Below, piece after piece: positions 60,690-64,000 of a stretch of 64,000 bases of DNA. The stretch is from Oxytricha trifallax (taxonomy: Eukaryota; Ciliophora; Spirotrichea; Sporadotrichida; Oxytrichidae): assembly GCA_000711775.1 (NCBI GenBank), contig ARYC01000434.1, forward strand, positions 62,001-126,000. The letters run 5' to 3'. A program made the translations under genes and the position numbers. The notes below the pieces were generated by a model that saw only the letters and a list, made by a program, of their open reading frames with translations, was not told the DNA's origin and ran no database searches. Within the stretch, counting starts at the first letter, position 1. Every line of letters begins with the position of its first letter.

Positions 60690-62240
60690 CCACTCTGTCT
60701 GATGAAGCATACATTTCGCAAATCACTGCTTATATTCTAATGACAGTTGAAATAATTCCTTGAAGCTAAAACTGTAGGCTCTATTGGCAGTTGCTGTGGT
60801 GGCAGAATCAAGAAGTGTTGCTTTATCTAATGTCCTTACTGTCAAATTGCTTAGTGTGTTTCAACCATAAAGAAGACTTGTTGTAATATTTACATTTTTA
60901 GTTCATAATATATAATTAGTCTACAATTTAAATTGAATTCATTTAATTTATTTAAAATGCAATTGCTTTTGATTATTTTGTTGTTTGATTTAGCAGTTAT
61001 TGTATACAGAGGAGGCCAAGCTTTTAAAGATTGTCTTATTTTCATCGTACCAGCTTGATAGATTAAGATTAGTAGAACCTTTAGCAATTCACGCATTAGT
61101 CAATGGAACAATGAGATAACTCTCACAGTAAGTATATAGTAACTAAGACTCCATCTTAGCTAGAAATTACCAGAGTAAATAGAAAATAACATCGATTGAT
61201 AGTCATCATGTTCCTTAACATTATAAAGTATTAATTATGAGCCTTTTGATTTAATTTATTAGTAAATAAATTTATAGGTAGTATTAATATTGATTAATTA
61301 TATCAATTGTTATCCTACAATCATGCAGAGAAGTTAAATTTATAGCACATTTAGCTTATTCAATTTATTGTTAATGGTGGAACACATCAAAACTGAAGAA
61401 ATTCAATATTAAAATAAATATTATCAAAAAGTATCATTCAGACTTTTTTTCATAGAATGTTTAATTTAAGAGTTTCTATTCTTTCGCTGGTTGTGGTAAA
61501 TGTTTAAATTAACAAACCTGGCAAAGTGATTATGGCAATGGCCAATTTGTCCTCAAAGGTGTAGGTTCGTTGCTTTCTTCCATCAATTGCATCATTACAT
61601 CAGATTTAAAAACTATTCTTTTTTTTCATCGCAAATATATTCATTATTCATTTTAACATCATTTTAAGATAATATATCATTAGTTAAATAGATAAAATTA
61701 ATCAATTATGAATACTAAAGATTATCAAATGGAATGACATACTTCATCTTTTTCTATATTTCCTTAGTTTAATAAAAATAAAGGCCTGGAAAACAAATTT
61801 AATTTATTTTATTACATTTAATTCACTTGAAATTATTATAAATGCTTCAAATATAGAATTTAGTTAGTATTTGTAAACATTAATGATAGCAATATCTACT
61901 TTAAAATTAATAAATAATCATATAAAAGAAGTAAATATCTAAAGAAAATAAAAATAAGAGTGATTCAGAAACCATCTTTTATTAATTATATACTGCAAAA
62001 ACTTTAACTTACTGACTCCATTGCTTAATTTCTGAACTTAATTTACTCATTTTTAATTTTTTGATTCCGCTATTTTCATATGCTACTTACTGCTTTCTTG
62101 AGTTTATTCTCTTCCTGTTATAGAATAATGACTATCTTCTTCTTTTTCTTCAAATATTAGTCCATTTCCATTCAAATCTTTCTCTGTTCATTTTCACTAG
62201 AGTTGCTTTCAGTTAAGGTCTTTGACACTTGCAGTGGCTT
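60690..62240 (-). CDS. unrecognised gene in several segments
   Basis: Minus-strand segments in order are: NGNGLIFEEKEEDSHYSITG (62130), IDGRKQRTYTFEDKLAIAII then TLPG (61500-61600), AKGSTNLNLSSWYDENKTIF with KSLASSVYNNC (60970-61110), and TLDKATLLDSATTATANRAY with SFSFKELFQLSLEY (60710-60850). AT-rich inserts separate them. The segments have convincing coding bias but match no family I know, and they might belong to more than one gene. The 5' end faces the start of the next plus-strand gene. Confidence 0.4.
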
Positions 62241-62259
62241 ACACCTCACCTCCATGTTT

Positions 62260-63940
62260 CATTACAGTATAAGCTCAGGAAACTAAAAATCAAGACAGAA
62301 TTATCCCTCAATCTAAAAGTAAGATTAGGGTGTCTAAAAGTCAATCCTGAGGAGCTTTTTGTGGATAAAAACATCTTTAAGTAGTATACAAAGATCAAGA
62401 TTCTAAATCTTTCAAGAATTATCCTAATTTCATACAGAATTTTGATTGTGAAGGTACTGGCATGGAATTGAATACTGTAATGAGGTACTTGTGTTGGGAG
62501 CTTCAAAAAGATTTAGTTGGCAGCAACCATAATGATTCTTTTGTTGCTATGATTGGGATGCTCTGTTAAACAATATTTTTCTTACCTCATTTGATTTTGA
62601 AAAGAAATTAGTTTAAGTGTTAAATCTAAAAACTGAGACAGTGTAAAATAAGTAAAAATATCCTTACTCCTAAGATTGATTCTAGAAATCAACATAAAGG
62701 TCTTGATATAATTGACTCATTTGAAGACGATTATAACTTATCGAATTAATGAGCTAACCTAGGAATCAATTCTTCGCCCGTAATACCATTGTCTGTTCAC
62801 GAATTGTCAGTGGAAGCTATCTCAGACAGTCAAACTAGGAAGATGACATCATCAATTTTTCAATCCGCATACCATTTAGATTAAACAAGAATTTGGAGTA
62901 ATTCGCATTTAAAGTCTCTATCTAATACTCAAGTCTTTGAAAATTTTAATTATTTTTAAGTAACCTGAATGTTTAAATATTTTACAATTACAAGTGTCAT
63001 ATTAAAAAGATTGAGCATCGAACATGATTTCCCAACTGAAACTACGACAAGAATAGGAAAACAGGAAGCAATACCTCAATTGAACATTAGGGTCATATGC
63101 TTTGAATACAAAGGTTGTCGTTACATTAATAATCAAGGTTATTTTTGCCTAATTTTTTGTTAAACAAGTTAAGTCAATTCTAACAGACAAAGCTCATAAC
63201 ATGAATAAAGAATTGAACTCTTACAAGCTAAGATGCTATATCTATCAACAATAAAATTAGTATAAAACTAATAAAACAAAGCACAAAAGTGAAAGAATTA
63301 CTATTATAGTAGTAACTGAATGATCCCAAACTGTATACAACTTTTGGATTTAGAGTACAACTATATGTAAAACACAATCCCTATTTAATTCAAATACCTA
63401 CCCAAATTCGTAAGATCTAAAAGTAGGATTTAGTTCAACACATTATTGCATCCGATAAATCTTATTTTAAAGTTTATGTAATAAAATTTAATACAAACGA
63501 AAATAACTTATGAGACTACTCCAAAACAAAGAAGATTGAAATCAATGTCAATTTCTACAAACAATGAGAAAGAAAGGATAGAATACAAGGAAAAAACAAA
63601 AGTAATCATAGAAGATATAGTAAAATAATGTAATAATAATTACCCATAATATAATGTGTATTAAAAGACTTGTAACTTAACATTTATTATTCATAATAAG
63701 GAGTTGTTTAGTTGTTGGTAAAATTCAAGTAAGTTCTTGGAAATTAGATTTTGATACTCATGTCTTTGACTTAGAAATGAGATCTATTTTTTTAGTTTGG
63801 TAGTGTCTATGAGATTGTTCTGTTTGATTATTCCAATAACATACAGGATCTTAAAATCTATGATCTATCTCAATTCAATTTTATCTTTGATGAATTTGAG
63901 TCAGTTTTATGCTATTCTATGAATAATTACTTTGTGTAAA
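62260..63940 (+). CDS. unrecognised gene, several segments
   Basis: Plus-strand blocks are SISSGNQKSRQNYPSIQK (62270), NFDCEGTGMELNTVMRYLCW (62440), DSFEDDYNLSNQ and SSPVIPLSVHELSVEAISDS (62720-62830), SAYHLDQTRIWSNSHLKSL (62870), DFPTETTTRIGKQEAIPQLN (63030), RVQLYVKHNPYLIQIPTQIR (63350), IASDKSYFKVYVIKFNTN (63450) and VYEIVLFDYSNNIQDLKIYD (63810). Two TGA codons at 63510 and 63565 sit in frame (NENNL-TGA-DYSK, FYKQ-TGA-ERKD), where Trp fits. No domain was recognised. It may continue past the window. Confidence 0.45.
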
Positions 63941-64000
63941 AAATTAAATTATTAATGGAATGAATTACAAATTAAGTCATTCTAATTTCATCTAACCTTC

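Noticed and set aside
1..64000. CRISPR arrays, bacterial operons, tRNA or rRNA genes
   Set aside because: No regularly spaced repeats, no ribosome-binding context and no cloverleaf with CCA-acceptor pairing was found. The content is clearly eukaryotic (ciliate).

Overview
The window reads as ciliate germline (micronuclear) DNA. It is very AT-rich. TAA and TAG are read as glutamine throughout; for example, a glutamine run near 34990 is written almost entirely with TAA/TAG. Genes are broken by short AT-rich inserts flanked by small direct repeats (pointers), and cutting at those repeats restores the protein frame. One alpha-galactosidase locus has its N-terminal segment placed downstream of its C-terminal segment on the same strand, as in scrambled spirotrich germline genes. 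A 3.9-kb element combines a Tc1/IS630-type DDE transposase, a C2H2-zinc-finger/protein-kinase ORF and a small third ORF between telomere-like inverted repeats. That is the plan of the TBE transposons of oxytrichids. TGA is also found in frame many times, at conserved Trp positions in at least three places, which recalls the karyorelict/Condylostoma codes. The exact lineage is therefore left open.

Coding frames often jump by one base, and where the protein is recognisable the jump is nearly always a missing base in a short homopolymer. This suggests uncorrected long-read assembly error, or decay, rather than true gene boundaries. Gene coordinates below are spans that include internally eliminated segments (IESs) and frame jumps.

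Layout. 1-5275 (-): a large unrecognised gene running off the left edge. 6.1-7.6 kb (+): an unrecognised gene ending beside a GC-rich motif (7689) that recurs inverted at 54991 beside another unrecognised gene (55.0-56.5 kb, -). 8.9-11.1 kb: a divergent pair of unrecognised genes. 12.6-13.4 kb (-): dual-specificity phosphatase. 13.6-15.9 kb (-): coiled-coil protein. 16.2-20.4 kb (-): ArfGAP-like gene interrupted by a 2-kb element with long inverted repeats and a Rep-like P-loop ATPase, a 0.5-kb MITE and a 79-bp IES. 20.7-23.9 kb (+): long coiled-coil protein. 24.1-25.9 kb (-): scrambled alpha-galactosidase. 26.0-27.0 kb (+): EMC2. 27.2-34.8 kb (+): a gene with a cyclic-nucleotide-binding-like segment, interrupted by the TBE-like transposon. 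35.0-39.0 kb (+): zinc-finger/AT-hook gene interrupted by an 811-bp palindromic IES. 39.3-43.1 kb (+): WD-repeat gene. 43.4-44.5 kb (-): unrecognised gene. 47.9-50.2 kb (-): PGPGxY-repeat (SHIPPO-like) protein. 52.2-52.6 kb: near-perfect foldback element. 53.8-54.6, 58.9-59.3, 60.7-62.2 and 62.3-63.9 kb: further unrecognised coding stretches. The rest is AT-rich DNA with little visible content.

The genes do not form operons. They look like independent future macronuclear genes, mixed with germline-limited transposons and IESs that must be excised to make the genes readable.
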